A stretch of 50,396 nt of DNA, taken from positions 1 through 50,396 of the IMG/VR virus record IMGVR_UViG_3300030060_005680; one strand, given 5' to 3'. Positions 13,935 to 22,578 of this stretch are shown piece by piece (the first letter of the stretch is position 1; the number at the start of each line of letters is the position of its first letter). A model generated the notes under the pieces. It was not told the DNA's origin. It saw nothing but the letters and a program-made list of their open reading frames with translations, and did not search any database. The stretch is from a virus. The translations under genes were made by a program, and so were the position numbers.

Positions 13935-15493
13935 TCTTTACAGAGGTTAGTTACCCAGGTTTTGGTAGATATGCAGGAACATACAGAGTAGCCACAGAAC
14001 TTAGAGACTCAGGATACACAGTCCAAGTCATTGAGTTCTTTACTCGTATGGATAAAGAACAACTACTCAAAGTCATTGATAAGTTTATTACAAAGGAAAC
14101 CAAGCTAGTTGGTTTTTCTTGTACATTCTTTTTGCCTAAAGCTATGGGCTGGGGTGGTAGATCAAAGATTAGAAAACTTATCAGAACAAAAGATGTAGAG
14201 GACGCATTAGACGAATCTACTCCAGAACCAGGTAGTAGAATATTGACTGATCGTCATGTTGGTACTGAAGCCAGAGAAACAAGTACCGCAGTTGGTATAT
14301 CTAATCTGTTGTTTGGTAGAGATGATATGTTTGAGATATTTGATCGTATCAAACAAAGAGGCAATCCTAGTATGATGGTTGGAGGTGCCAGAGCTTATCT
14401 TGCTGAAGATCCTCCATTCAACTCTGAGATAGACTATGTCATAAGAGGCCAAGCTGATGTATCAGTTGTTGCATTAGCAGATCATATATTCTACGGTGCT
14501 GATCTCAAGGTAGGATATCAAAAAGGTAAATGTAAGATCATTGAAGAAAAAGATTATCCAGTAGAAGATTTTACTATATCAAGAATAAGATACAGCGATA
14601 GTGATATCATTATGCCAAAAGAAGTGTTGCCTTTAGAACTTGCTAGAGGTTGTATATTCAAATGTGCATTCTGCTCATACAATCTTATTGGTAAGAAAGT
14701 TTGGGAGTTCAATAGAAACCCAGACTTGGTTGCAAGAGATCTACAAGAGATGTATGATAAGTATGGATCTACAGGCTTCATGGTGTGTGACGACACGTAT
14801 AACGACTCTATAGACAAGGTAGAGAGGTTCCATAAGGCATTCACTAGCCTGAACTTCCAACCCACCTTCTCAACGTATGCCCGGGCGGATATGATGGTGT
14901 CTAAGCCAGAGACAATGCCTTTATTATATGAGAGTGGTATGCGTAGTGTGTTCTTTGGTATTGAGACATTGAACCACCAAGCTGGTAAAGCTATTGGTAA
15001 AGGTATGGATCCTGAAAAGATAAAGGATGGGTTATATAAAGCTAAAGCTACTCCTGGTTGGAATGAAATAGTAACAACATCTGGATTCATTATTGGATTG
15101 CCTTATGAGACAGAAGAGTCTGTACATGAAACATACCAATGGTTATTGAGAGATGATTGTCCACTAGATTCATTTAGTCCTACAGCTCTGACAATCAGTC
15201 CAACTTCTTCCATGGGATTGAATATGGCTAAATATGGATATCAATGGGATGAAGAAGGTAGCTGGTATAGTGATTGGATGACAGAGCAACAAGCAAAAGA
15301 TCTGGCATTATATTATTCAAAACAATTAGTAAAGAAGAAAAGAGCTAGGTTCCAGTTTACATTCTTTGGTAGGATGCAAAATATTGGATGGACATTACAA
15401 GACTTTGATAATGAAAGATTCACTAATGATGAAAGTGATAGACGTAAAGATGTTGTTCAATATAACTACTTAGAACGATTAATGAACTTGTGA
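13922..15493 (+). CDS. B12-binding-type radical SAM protein
   Basis: The radical SAM cluster motif C-x3-C-x2-C is at Cys244, Cys248 and Cys251 (CIFKCAFCSYN). The first 200 residues have the layout of a B12-binding domain (MMVGGARAY, DYVIRGQAD). Later segments (FGIETLN, FIIGLPYETEES) are typical of this class, as in methyltransferases and oxidases. It would cleave S-adenosylmethionine with a [4Fe-4S] cluster. It lies 900 nt before the riboswitch and upstream of the seven-gene radical SAM array, which suggests one pathway. Substrate unknown. Confidence 0.85.
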   Translation: MQIVIFTEVSYPGFGRYAGTYRVATELRDSGYTVQVIEFFTRMDKEQLLKVIDKFITKETKLVGFSCTFFLPKAMGWGGRSKIRKLIRTKDVEDALDESTPEPGSRILTDRHVGTEARETSTAVGISNLLFGRDDMFEIFDRIKQRGNPSMMVGGARAYLAEDPPFNSEIDYVIRGQADVSVVALADHIFYGADLKVGYQKGKCKIIEEKDYPVEDFTISRIRYSDSDIIMPKEVLPLELARGCIFKCAFCSYNLIGKKVWEFNRNPDLVARDLQEMYDKYGSTGFMVCDDTYNDSIDKVERFHKAFTSLNFQPTFSTYARADMMVSKPETMPLLYESGMRSVFFGIETLNHQAGKAIGKGMDPEKIKDGLYKAKATPGWNEIVTTSGFIIGLPYETEESVHETYQWLLRDDCPLDSFSPTALTISPTSSMGLNMAKYGYQWDEEGSWYSDWMTEQQAKDLALYYSKQLVKKKRARFQFTFFGRMQNIGWTLQDFDNERFTNDESDRRKDVVQYNYLERLMNL

Positions 15494-15499
15494 GGTTAC

Positions 15500-16375
15500 A
15501 TGAAAGTAGATCAGTGGGAAGTGTGTATGAATGCAGCTCAAGAAATTGTACTTAGCAGCTCAAATGGTATACTACAAGATCAAGTAGATCAATGGCACGA
15601 TAAGGGATACTTTGTAGTTAAGAGTGTCAATCTACCAGGAGAGGTTGACTCATTGAGATATGCCTCAAGACAAGCTGAGGATATTGACGACGATAGATTC
15701 TTTGGTGAATATGATGGACGTGCAAGGACAGTATGGTCACCTCATTGGGAAGACTGGGGTAAGTGGTTAGAAAGCTATGCAAGGAATAATCCAGTACTTC
15801 CTGTAGTTAAGTATTTGATGGGTGGCCAAGTTTACATAAACCAATTGCACTTCAACTACAAGTTAGCTAATGGCGGTGGAGCATTTGGATGGCATTCTGA
15901 TTATACTGTATTCAAGTATCATGATAAGTGGCAGAACATGAATGGATTGAGTGTGTTCTACTTACTAGATGATATGAATGAGACTAACGGACAGTTTCAT
16001 TTTGCACCAGGTAGTCACAAAGTTGATCTTCAGTTGCAGGAGGGATTTGATTTACCAGATAGCTTTACTCATGCAGAATATGGTGACAATCCTAGCCATG
16101 ATAGAGGAAGCTCGTCTTCCGATACATTCACTGCACCCAGTTATGTTGGAGGACCTGCAGATGGTCCTACATACCCAATTGAAAGAATAGAAGCCAAAGC
16201 TGGCGATGCTTTAGTCTTTCATTCCAATGTGTGGCATATGAGTCCTAAGAATCTTTCGACGAAGGATCGACGTACTTTCTGCGTATGTTATAACCACATA
16301 GATAATAAAACACAATGGCCTATCACAAATGACCGTAAGAAATGGATGACTCTTAAAGACTTCACTCCTATTTGA
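15500..16375 (+). CDS. PhyH-family 2OG-Fe(II) dioxygenase
   Basis: The sequence GWHSDYTVFKY ... MNGLSVFYLLDD ... FAPGSHK ... ALVFHSNVWHMSPKN ... RRTFCVCYN is that of the phytanoyl-CoA/ectoine hydroxylase family: HxD and a distal His bind iron, Arg binds 2-oxoglutarate. It is about 290 residues, the usual size. GAGG precedes the ATG. It is the last gene before the late-type promoter and riboswitch. Substrate unknown; small metabolites or sugars are typical for the family. Confidence 0.8.
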   Translation: MKVDQWEVCMNAAQEIVLSSSNGILQDQVDQWHDKGYFVVKSVNLPGEVDSLRYASRQAEDIDDDRFFGEYDGRARTVWSPHWEDWGKWLESYARNNPVLPVVKYLMGGQVYINQLHFNYKLANGGGAFGWHSDYTVFKYHDKWQNMNGLSVFYLLDDMNETNGQFHFAPGSHKVDLQLQEGFDLPDSFTHAEYGDNPSHDRGSSSSDTFTAPSYVGGPADGPTYPIERIEAKAGDALVFHSNVWHMSPKNLSTKDRRTFCVCYNHIDNKTQWPITNDRKKWMTLKDFTPI

Positions 16376-16383
16376 TATAAATA
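16376..16383 (+). promoter_or_regulatory. T4-type late promoter TATAAATA
   Basis: TATAAATA starts right after the stop codon of the PhyH-like gene. In T4 late promoters RNA starts about 6-7 nt beyond this box, which here would be 16389-16391, exactly the 5' strand of the riboswitch P1 helix. That fit makes the box more credible than a chance match. Confidence 0.65.
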
Positions 16384-16388
16384 CATAT

Positions 16389-16432
16389 ACGTTCACCCAT
16401 ATAGGGCGGAAGTAGCGAAAGCGAAGGAACGC
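16389..16432 (+). ncRNA. Glutamine riboswitch (glnA / Downstream-peptide RNA class)
   Basis: The sequence follows the glutamine-aptamer consensus: CGTTC (16390-16394) pairs with GAACG (16427-16431) as P1; CCC/GGG around ATATA forms P2; GGAAGTAG, a GAAA-capped short P3 and GCGAAGGAACGC complete it. These RNAs are known from cyanobacteria, marine phages and metagenomes and bind L-glutamine. It lies directly downstream of a TATAAATA box and upstream of a GTG ORF with AGGAGG, so it probably controls translation there and of the PP-loop genes after it. Confidence 0.85.
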
Positions 16433-16459
16433 ATCTTACTTTTAACAAAGGAGGGTGCT

Positions 16460-16663
16460 GTGAGATATGCAATCAACCAATATCTAAAAAAAGAACGTAC
16501 AAAAAAAAGCCACATAGCTTTATTGAAAACTCGAGGTAATATATTATGTCATCAGAACAGCAAGGTGGGATCAAACCTGAAATATTTCCTGACCACGTTG
16601 AGCTTGAATTTACCTTTACTGAAAACGAGCTATCGTTCAGGGATGCTTTTCTCGAGACGTTAA
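16460..16663 (+). CDS. Short ORF behind the glutamine riboswitch (downstream-peptide type), 67 aa
   Basis: AGGAGG (16449-16454) is spaced 5 nt before a GTG. The encoded peptide begins MRYAINQYLKKERTKK and is very basic at its N-terminus. Glutamine riboswitches of the Downstream-peptide type are defined by such a short ORF. Its 3' half overlaps the start of the PP-loop gene (16546) in another frame, so only the first 30 or so codons are free of that overlap. It may be a real peptide or a leader coupling riboswitch state to the next gene. Confidence 0.5.
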   Translation: MRYAINQYLKKERTKKSHIALLKTRGNILCHQNSKVGSNLKYFLTTLSLNLPLLKTSYRSGMLFSRR

Positions 16664-17505
16664 TTGACATTGCTGGCAAGACCACAAAAGAGTTAGTAAT
16701 TTGCTTTAGTGGTGGAGCAGACTCACAATTAGTAAAGTGGGGTTTCGATTATCTCGAAATCCCACACAGAGTCATGCATCAAAGATATCTACTAGATGGT
16801 GCTTATCTAAACTGGGAAGAAGCTGGTATAGTTCCACCAGAGACAGAGTTTGTAGATATAGATGTAAAGAAGTATCAAAAATCAAAATACTTTCAAGATA
16901 GATTTGTAAAAGAGTTTCCAACTAGTGTGCACTCATCTATTCAGTGTGATCTAGACAATAAGTTTGATCCTAATGAAGTATTCTTAGTTAGTTGTTCATC
17001 ACCATACAACATATACAAATTTGGTTGGAGAGAAGACAAGAGATGGTCTTTTGCTCCATCTAATCTATGGAAGACAATTGGATTCAGAGAGTATGATTAC
17101 ACTGGTGTATTCTATGATAATCCATCAGTGTGTTATGCATTGTTTGACGATCTATACAAACAACAAGTAAGAGAGTTGGAAACAGGTAAGTGGGAATATT
17201 GGTATAAGCATACCTTCTTTGAACACCACTTTCCGGAAGTAGCTGACAAGATCAAGCAGAAACTTAACAACGACAGATTTCCATATTTTTCAGATCTAGT
17301 ATATGATAGAACAAGAGGTATATATCAATATGATATAAATGATAAGAGGCACCTATATGATTGTTATCCTCAAAGGTCATTCATTGGTGTTGAGATGGAA
17401 GAGTTTTTTGAACGTATTGAAAAGGGAACTACAGTTATGAAGTTCAGTAGAGAATGGTGTAGGCTGGGAGATGAAATAGTTGTTGACACTCCAATCATCG
17501 AATGA
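16546..17505 (+). CDS. PP-loop ATP pyrophosphatase (asparagine-synthase-like)
   Basis: CFSGGADS (about residues 53-60) is the PP-loop of N-type ATP pyrophosphatases, which adenylate a carboxyl or carbonyl group before attack by a nitrogen or sulphur nucleophile. No glutaminase domain is present, so ammonia or another donor would be used. The remaining 240 residues are rich in aromatics and unlike standard asparagine synthases. It is the first long gene behind the glutamine riboswitch and is followed by a second PP-loop gene. Substrate unknown. Confidence 0.7.
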   Translation: MSSEQQGGIKPEIFPDHVELEFTFTENELSFRDAFLETLIDIAGKTTKELVICFSGGADSQLVKWGFDYLEIPHRVMHQRYLLDGAYLNWEEAGIVPPETEFVDIDVKKYQKSKYFQDRFVKEFPTSVHSSIQCDLDNKFDPNEVFLVSCSSPYNIYKFGWREDKRWSFAPSNLWKTIGFREYDYTGVFYDNPSVCYALFDDLYKQQVRELETGKWEYWYKHTFFEHHFPEVADKIKQKLNNDRFPYFSDLVYDRTRGIYQYDINDKRHLYDCYPQRSFIGVEMEEFFERIEKGTTVMKFSREWCRLGDEIVVDTPIIE

Positions 17506-18133
17506 TAATACTATTCAAATACCCTATAGGAAAAAACAGAGGGTTGGAATACTCTTATCAGGGGGTATGGACTCGGGGCTTTTACTTAACTTGCTTGATA
17601 TTGCTTGCGACGATTGCACTTTTGTAATCTTTACAATGGACAAGCCTGATGGCAGTCTAAAGTACTCTGCAGATATCATACAAAAGAGCAACTTGAGAAA
17701 CAAATGGGAACAACACATAGTCAAAGGCGGGAAGGAAAATGAAATTGCTTCACTGGGTATTACAGGTAAAACTGCTTTTAGACACATACTTGATGACTAC
17801 ATCGACGGCTTGGATGTATTGTACAGCGGCAATACTTCTAATCCTCCTCAGCCTCTTATGTCAACTACAGCAGCCCCAGATAGGTCAGTAGCTAACAAAG
17901 CAGTAGAAAAGTATGACAAGTTTGAGATACCATTTATTGAATTGAACAAAGCTGAAACCATTGATATGGTAAGGAGACTTGACATTGAGTGGTTATTTGA
18001 AGCCTCTCATACGTGTACAGAGTTTGATGAAGGTAGATGTTACCTACAAACAGAAACAATACATTGCTGGCAGTGTATGGAAAGACAATGGGGCTTCACA
18101 GAGAACAATATGGTAGATCCCAGTACAAATTAG
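17480..18133 (+). CDS. PP-loop ATPase, QueC-like
   Basis: LLSGGMDSGLL near residue 25 is a PP-loop, and the C-terminal CTEFDEGRC ... HCWQCMERQWGF recalls the zinc-binding CxxC-x2-R tail of QueC (7-cyano-7-deazaguanine synthase). At 217 residues it is close to QueC size. No QueD, QueE or folE gene lies in the window, so a different nitrile- or amide-forming reaction is possible. The start is TTG 17480 with GGGAG upstream; it overlaps the previous gene by 26 nt. Confidence 0.65.
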   Translation: MLTLQSSNDNTIQIPYRKKQRVGILLSGGMDSGLLLNLLDIACDDCTFVIFTMDKPDGSLKYSADIIQKSNLRNKWEQHIVKGGKENEIASLGITGKTAFRHILDDYIDGLDVLYSGNTSNPPQPLMSTTAAPDRSVANKAVEKYDKFEIPFIELNKAETIDMVRRLDIEWLFEASHTCTEFDEGRCYLQTETIHCWQCMERQWGFTENNMVDPSTN

Positions 18134-18162
18134 TTGACTAAATAACACGTTAGTAGTATTAT
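18134..18162 (+). promoter_or_regulatory. Sigma70 promoter TTGACT-N17-TATTAT
   Basis: TTGACT (18134-18139) and TATTAT (18157-18162) are 17 bp apart, just after the QueC-like gene. It gives the carbamoyltransferase/radical SAM genes a promoter of their own, besides any read-through from the riboswitch. Confidence 0.6.
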
Positions 18163-18190
18163 ACAATTATAATTGCTTGATAAGGAGTAT

Positions 18191-18448
18191 ATGATGGCAA
18201 AAGACGATACAGATATGAGTCATATCGATCAGAAGCTATTTAAGATGGCTGCAATGATTGATACAACAATCAGATATAACTGCGATGGTATTGATCTCGA
18301 TGAGTTTGAGCAAAACTATCTAAATGTTTGGTTGAAGAAAGAACGAGATCCTTTGATTGTCGTTATTCTAGCAACACTTACTGGTGCTAGAGATCCTAAT
18401 GCAGACGTTGATGGCGAAGGCGAGGTACAAGAAGCAGATGCAGCATGA
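18191..18448 (+). CDS. Hypothetical protein, 85 aa
   Basis: A helical 85-residue protein with an acidic, alanine-rich C-terminal tail (VDGEGEVQEADAA). AAGGAG is placed before the ATG at 18191. Its stop overlaps the carbamoyltransferase start (ATGA), so the two are translated together. Unrecognised. Confidence 0.6.
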   Translation: MMAKDDTDMSHIDQKLFKMAAMIDTTIRYNCDGIDLDEFEQNYLNVWLKKERDPLIVVILATLTGARDPNADVDGEGEVQEADAA

Positions 18449-19866
18449 GAGTCCTAGGCTTCAGTGAAGGATTTCACGATGCCGCTGTAACTGTTTTAGA
18501 TGGAAGCGAGATACTTTTTGCTGGTCACAGTGAAAGGTTCTCCAAAGTGAAGAATGACAAATACGTTTGTCAGGAGTTGAAAGATTATGTCGAAAAGTAC
18601 AATGCTGATACAATTGCTTTCTACGAACGGCCATTTATCAAACGGACCCGTCAAGCGTATGCGGGGCAATGGAAGTCAGCTTTTAAAGCACGTCATCTTA
18701 ACTATAAGTACGATCATTGCTTTAATCATCATTTGTCTCATGCTGCTGCCGCATTCCAATGTTCTGGATTCAGTAATGCAAATGCGCTTGTAGTAGATGC
18801 TATAGGTGAGTGGGATACTGTTAGTGTATGGTATTGTGAATACATCAATGAGAAAGCCGTATACAAAAAGATAAAATCTATGAGGTATCCCACTTCTATA
18901 GGTTTGTTTTATTCTGCTGTGACCGCTAGAGTAGGTCTCAAGCCTATGGAGGATGAATACATTACCATGGGCATGGCAGCATATGGTAACTTTAATAAAG
19001 TACTGTATGAAGAACTCAGACAGCTAATGTTGAAGAAGAATCTTCACAGAGGAATGAATGGTCTTCTATCACAATATGATGATGTTGATATAGCATTCAA
19101 TGCACAAAAGCTGGTAGAGAATATACTAAAAACATTTGTAAACAAATTAGATCCTAACCTTCCTATGGTATATGGTGGAGGTGTTGCTCTTAATAGTGTT
19201 GCAAATGGATTGGTATTGAGAAACAAGCAACACTATGTGTTTCCTAATCCTGGTGATGCTGGTTCTTCATTAGGTGCAGCTGCATTGGTTCATAGAAAGA
19301 AGATAAATTATCCTCATTCATTTCTTGGTTATGAATTAAAAATGTTGAAGCTCGATCAAATACAACATGTTGTTGATGTGTTAGAGAAAGGTGAGCCAGT
19401 TGGTATTGCAGCAGGCAAAGCAGAATTTGGACCTAGAGCTCTAGGTAATAGAAGTTTGTTATGTGATCCAAGAACAGCAGAGAATAAAGATAGAGTTAAT
19501 GATATTAAGAAACGTCAAAAGTTTAGGCCGTTTGCTCCATCTATATTATCTGAACATGCATCACAATATTTTAAAACATTCAGACAACATGATTACAGCT
19601 ATATGCAGAATGTTATAAAAGCAAGAGACTCATCATTTCTAGCTACTATGCATAAGGATGGTTCTGCTAGAGTACATACTGTAGACAGATCTACTTGGTC
19701 TCATTCACCATTGAGACATATACTTGAATTATGGTATGAAAGAACTGGGTGTCCTACATTATTGAACACAAGTTTAAACATCAAGGGTCAACCTATGGTC
19801 AATGATAGTGCTGATGCAAAAGCATTTGCAGACGAATATGGAGTAGAAGTAGTTTGCAATGGATGA
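18445..19866 (+). CDS. Carbamoyltransferase (NodU/CmcH/TobZ family)
   Basis: The N-terminal ASKHA-like domain begins MRVLGFSEGFHDAAV and contains NHHLSHAAAAF (His95-99), the metal/ATP site of the family; GGGVALNSVANG and GPRALGNRSLLCDPR belong to the conserved core and C-terminal domain. These enzymes make carbamoyl-adenylate from carbamoyl phosphate and ATP and transfer the carbamoyl group to a sugar or antibiotic hydroxyl. At 473 residues it is complete. It opens the operon of radical SAM genes and overlaps the next gene by 8 nt. The acceptor is unknown. Confidence 0.9.
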   Translation: MRVLGFSEGFHDAAVTVLDGSEILFAGHSERFSKVKNDKYVCQELKDYVEKYNADTIAFYERPFIKRTRQAYAGQWKSAFKARHLNYKYDHCFNHHLSHAAAAFQCSGFSNANALVVDAIGEWDTVSVWYCEYINEKAVYKKIKSMRYPTSIGLFYSAVTARVGLKPMEDEYITMGMAAYGNFNKVLYEELRQLMLKKNLHRGMNGLLSQYDDVDIAFNAQKLVENILKTFVNKLDPNLPMVYGGGVALNSVANGLVLRNKQHYVFPNPGDAGSSLGAAALVHRKKINYPHSFLGYELKMLKLDQIQHVVDVLEKGEPVGIAAGKAEFGPRALGNRSLLCDPRTAENKDRVNDIKKRQKFRPFAPSILSEHASQYFKTFRQHDYSYMQNVIKARDSSFLATMHKDGSARVHTVDRSTWSHSPLRHILELWYERTGCPTLLNTSLNIKGQPMVNDSADAKAFADEYGVEVVCNG

Positions 19867-21262
19867 ACGTATTGGACTTATCAGAGATAAGTTAGCTGAT
19901 CAAGTTAGTCCAACATTTTGTTTGGCTAAGTTTCATCACGTAACAATATATCTACAAACTGGTGAGACTCACAGTTGTTATCATCCACCACCACATCACA
20001 TCCCGCTTAAAGAACTTGAGCGGGATGCTTCAGCTCTGCATAATACTGAACAAAAGAAACAAGAACGTAAATTGATGCTCGAAGGTAAGAAACCTAAGGG
20101 CTGTCAGTATTGTTGGAATGTTGAAGCTCTAGGTAAAGAGTATGTCAGTGATAGACATGAACGTAATGCATCTATCCATAGAGATGAGAGAGTAGATGAA
20201 ATAGTCAAACATGGCTACGATCATCATATAAATCCAGAGTACATTGAGATAAGTTTTGGTAATGAATGTCAGTTCAAATGTGGATACTGTCATCCAAAAG
20301 CAAGTAGTAGTTACTGGAAAGAGATAGAGAAGTTTGGTCCGTATGATATGGTTGAAAACCATAGACTGGATATAGATTGGATCAAACTATTCAAACGAGA
20401 AGAAGAGAACCCATATGTTGATGCATGGTGGGAGTGGTGGCCTGAGGTAAGAAAGACTCTTAGTATATTGAGGATAACTGGTGGCGAGCCATTACTTCAA
20501 CAAAGTACTTGGAAGTTATTTGAAAACATTTCTAAATATCCACTACCAGATCTTGAGATCAATACAAATAGTAATCTTGGTATGACTAATAGAATAGTCA
20601 AGAGATTATCCAAGTTTGTAAGAGAGTTTGAAGATGAGAATAAGATTAAAAGATTCAAACTATTCACTTCATTAGATACGTGGGGCTCAAGAGCTGAGTA
20701 TATAAGAACTGGTCTTGATCTAAAAGTATGGGAAGAAAATTTTCATACATATCTAACGGAGACCAATGCCAACATTACATTTATGATGACGTTTAACATA
20801 TTGACCGTCACCACATTCAAGAGTTTGTTAAAGAAAATATTAGAGTGGAGAGAACAGTACCCTGATGTGACAAATGGGGCAGGACAACTACACCGTGTTC
20901 GTTTTGATACGCCATATCTCAAAGAACCGTTACAGTATGATATGAACCTGTTACCCAAGAATCAGTTTATGCATTATATGAATGACTCTTTACAATTTAT
21001 GAAAGATAATGTTAAAGAAGGCGATCCAAAAAAGTTTAGTGATCTTGAGTACTGGAAGTTTAAGAGAGTTGTTGATTACATGCAACTAACAAACTATTCC
21101 AACGAAAGAGTATTAGAAGGTCGTATTGATTTTTACAATTGGTTTAATGAACTTGACAGAAGACGGAATACAAATTTTTACAACACGTTCCCTGAAATGA
21201 AGGAGTTCATGGATCAATGTCAGTCGTTATCAGAAGCCCAGAGCAAAAACAAGAACTCTTAA
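19859..21262 (+). CDS. Twitch/SPASM-type radical SAM protein 1
   Basis: The radical SAM cysteines are C137, C141 and C144 (CQFKCGYC), followed by ITGGEPLL. An N-terminal cysteine region (C21, C40, C82, C85) would bind a further Fe-S cluster, but it lacks the CC pair of its neighbours. It is 467 residues long. It is the most divergent member of the tandem array and begins 8 nt before the carbamoyltransferase ends. It probably opens a tailoring pathway on a small molecule, peptide or sugar; the substrate is unknown. Confidence 0.85.
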   Translation: MDERIGLIRDKLADQVSPTFCLAKFHHVTIYLQTGETHSCYHPPPHHIPLKELERDASALHNTEQKKQERKLMLEGKKPKGCQYCWNVEALGKEYVSDRHERNASIHRDERVDEIVKHGYDHHINPEYIEISFGNECQFKCGYCHPKASSSYWKEIEKFGPYDMVENHRLDIDWIKLFKREEENPYVDAWWEWWPEVRKTLSILRITGGEPLLQQSTWKLFENISKYPLPDLEINTNSNLGMTNRIVKRLSKFVREFEDENKIKRFKLFTSLDTWGSRAEYIRTGLDLKVWEENFHTYLTETNANITFMMTFNILTVTTFKSLLKKILEWREQYPDVTNGAGQLHRVRFDTPYLKEPLQYDMNLLPKNQFMHYMNDSLQFMKDNVKEGDPKKFSDLEYWKFKRVVDYMQLTNYSNERVLEGRIDFYNWFNELDRRRNTNFYNTFPEMKEFMDQCQSLSEAQSKNKNS

Positions 21263-22578
21263 ACGAACGTAAGAGCTTTTGCATATTGCCATGGGTTCAC
21301 TTATATGCAGAACCAGATGGAACAGTGTTTCCATGTTGTACAGCAACACCATTATGGGATGGTGAAATGGGCGAGCCTGGGACTAGGACTGATCCTTACT
21401 TTGCACAATCTAATATAAAAGACAAGTCTATACTAGAGGCTTTGAACACTCCAAACTTCAACAAACTTAGACTAGAAATGTTGAATGGAGAAGAGTTACC
21501 AAGTACTTGTACAAGATGTAAGAGGTTTGAAGATGTTGGTAATGATAGTTACAGACATTATGGTAGACGGCACTTTGGTCAGTTTATAGATGCTATTGAC
21601 AATACAAATGAAGATGGAAGTTTAAAAAAGCTCGATCTAAAGTTCTTGAATGTTAGATTTAGCAATCATTGTAACATGGCATGTCTTACTTGTAATGCTC
21701 AATGGAGCACTTCTTGGTATGATAAGTCTCCTTGGTTATGGAAAGATAAAACAAGAACAAAACTTTTGGATCTTAACGATAACTCTAAGTATCCAATCTG
21801 GGATGAGATAGAACCTTATTTGCACACTGTAGAAAAGATATACTTCACTGGTGGTGAACCATTAATGATGCCAGTGCATTGGAAGATACTCAAGTACTTG
21901 GTTGATAATAATCTTGAAGAGAAAGTAGAGTTACAATACAATACTAATTTAAGTAAATTGAAATTTGGTAAACAACATGCAATGGATTACTGGCCAAAGT
22001 TCAAAGAGATTGATCTTGGACTTAGTATAGATGGAGTTGAAAAAGATATAGAGATAATAAGATGGAATACAAAGTGGAATGATGTTATGGCTAACATTAG
22101 AGAGATAAAAAAGCATGAAAATATACGTTATTCAATAGATACAGTTGTCAGTATCTTCAACATATACCACTTACCAAAAATGGTAAGATACTTTGATAAT
22201 GAAGACTTATTGAAGTACAATACCAATACAGTTGCTAACATTGCTCATGAACCTGAGCCTTTGAGTCTAACATCTATACCTGCAGATATGAAACCAACTA
22301 TAGAAACATTCTTGAAAACAGAATGGGAAAAGTTGCCTATGAAAATCAAAGCCAGATATATCAATGCAAACTGGCAGACGTGTATAGATTATATGTATGC
22401 TCGTGATACATATAACCCTGGAAGACTATCTGAGCATCTTAATAGTACTCTAAAGTTTGCAAAAGATGCTATACTAGACCATATACCATTGTTGAAAATG
22501 ATATACGAACGTGATGCTCCATTTGATAGATGGAACAAGGATATAGGAGAATCTGGTGGCTATAAAGAACCCATCTGA
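21217..22578 (+). CDS. Twitch/SPASM-type radical SAM protein 2
   Basis: An N-terminal SPASM-like cluster region (C22, C40, C41, C98, C101; FCILPWVHLYAEPDG ... FPCC ... CTRC) precedes the radical SAM motif C152-x3-C156-x2-C159 (CNMACLTC) and YFTGGEPLMMP. It is closely related to the next gene over its whole length, which suggests tandem duplication. The start at 21217 overlaps the previous gene by 46 nt. Such proteins bind at least two [4Fe-4S] clusters. Substrate unknown. Confidence 0.85.
   Translation: MSVVIRSPEQKQELLNERKSFCILPWVHLYAEPDGTVFPCCTATPLWDGEMGEPGTRTDPYFAQSNIKDKSILEALNTPNFNKLRLEMLNGEELPSTCTRCKRFEDVGNDSYRHYGRRHFGQFIDAIDNTNEDGSLKKLDLKFLNVRFSNHCNMACLTCNAQWSTSWYDKSPWLWKDKTRTKLLDLNDNSKYPIWDEIEPYLHTVEKIYFTGGEPLMMPVHWKILKYLVDNNLEEKVELQYNTNLSKLKFGKQHAMDYWPKFKEIDLGLSIDGVEKDIEIIRWNTKWNDVMANIREIKKHENIRYSIDTVVSIFNIYHLPKMVRYFDNEDLLKYNTNTVANIAHEPEPLSLTSIPADMKPTIETFLKTEWEKLPMKIKARYINANWQTCIDYMYARDTYNPGRLSEHLNSTLKFAKDAILDHIPLLKMIYERDAPFDRWNKDIGESGGYKEPI

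Noticed and set aside
17503-17640. ATG ORF near 17503 in another frame
   Set aside because: It reads a short hydrophobic peptide across the PP-loop gene start and has no motif; the frame with SGGMDS is the true one.
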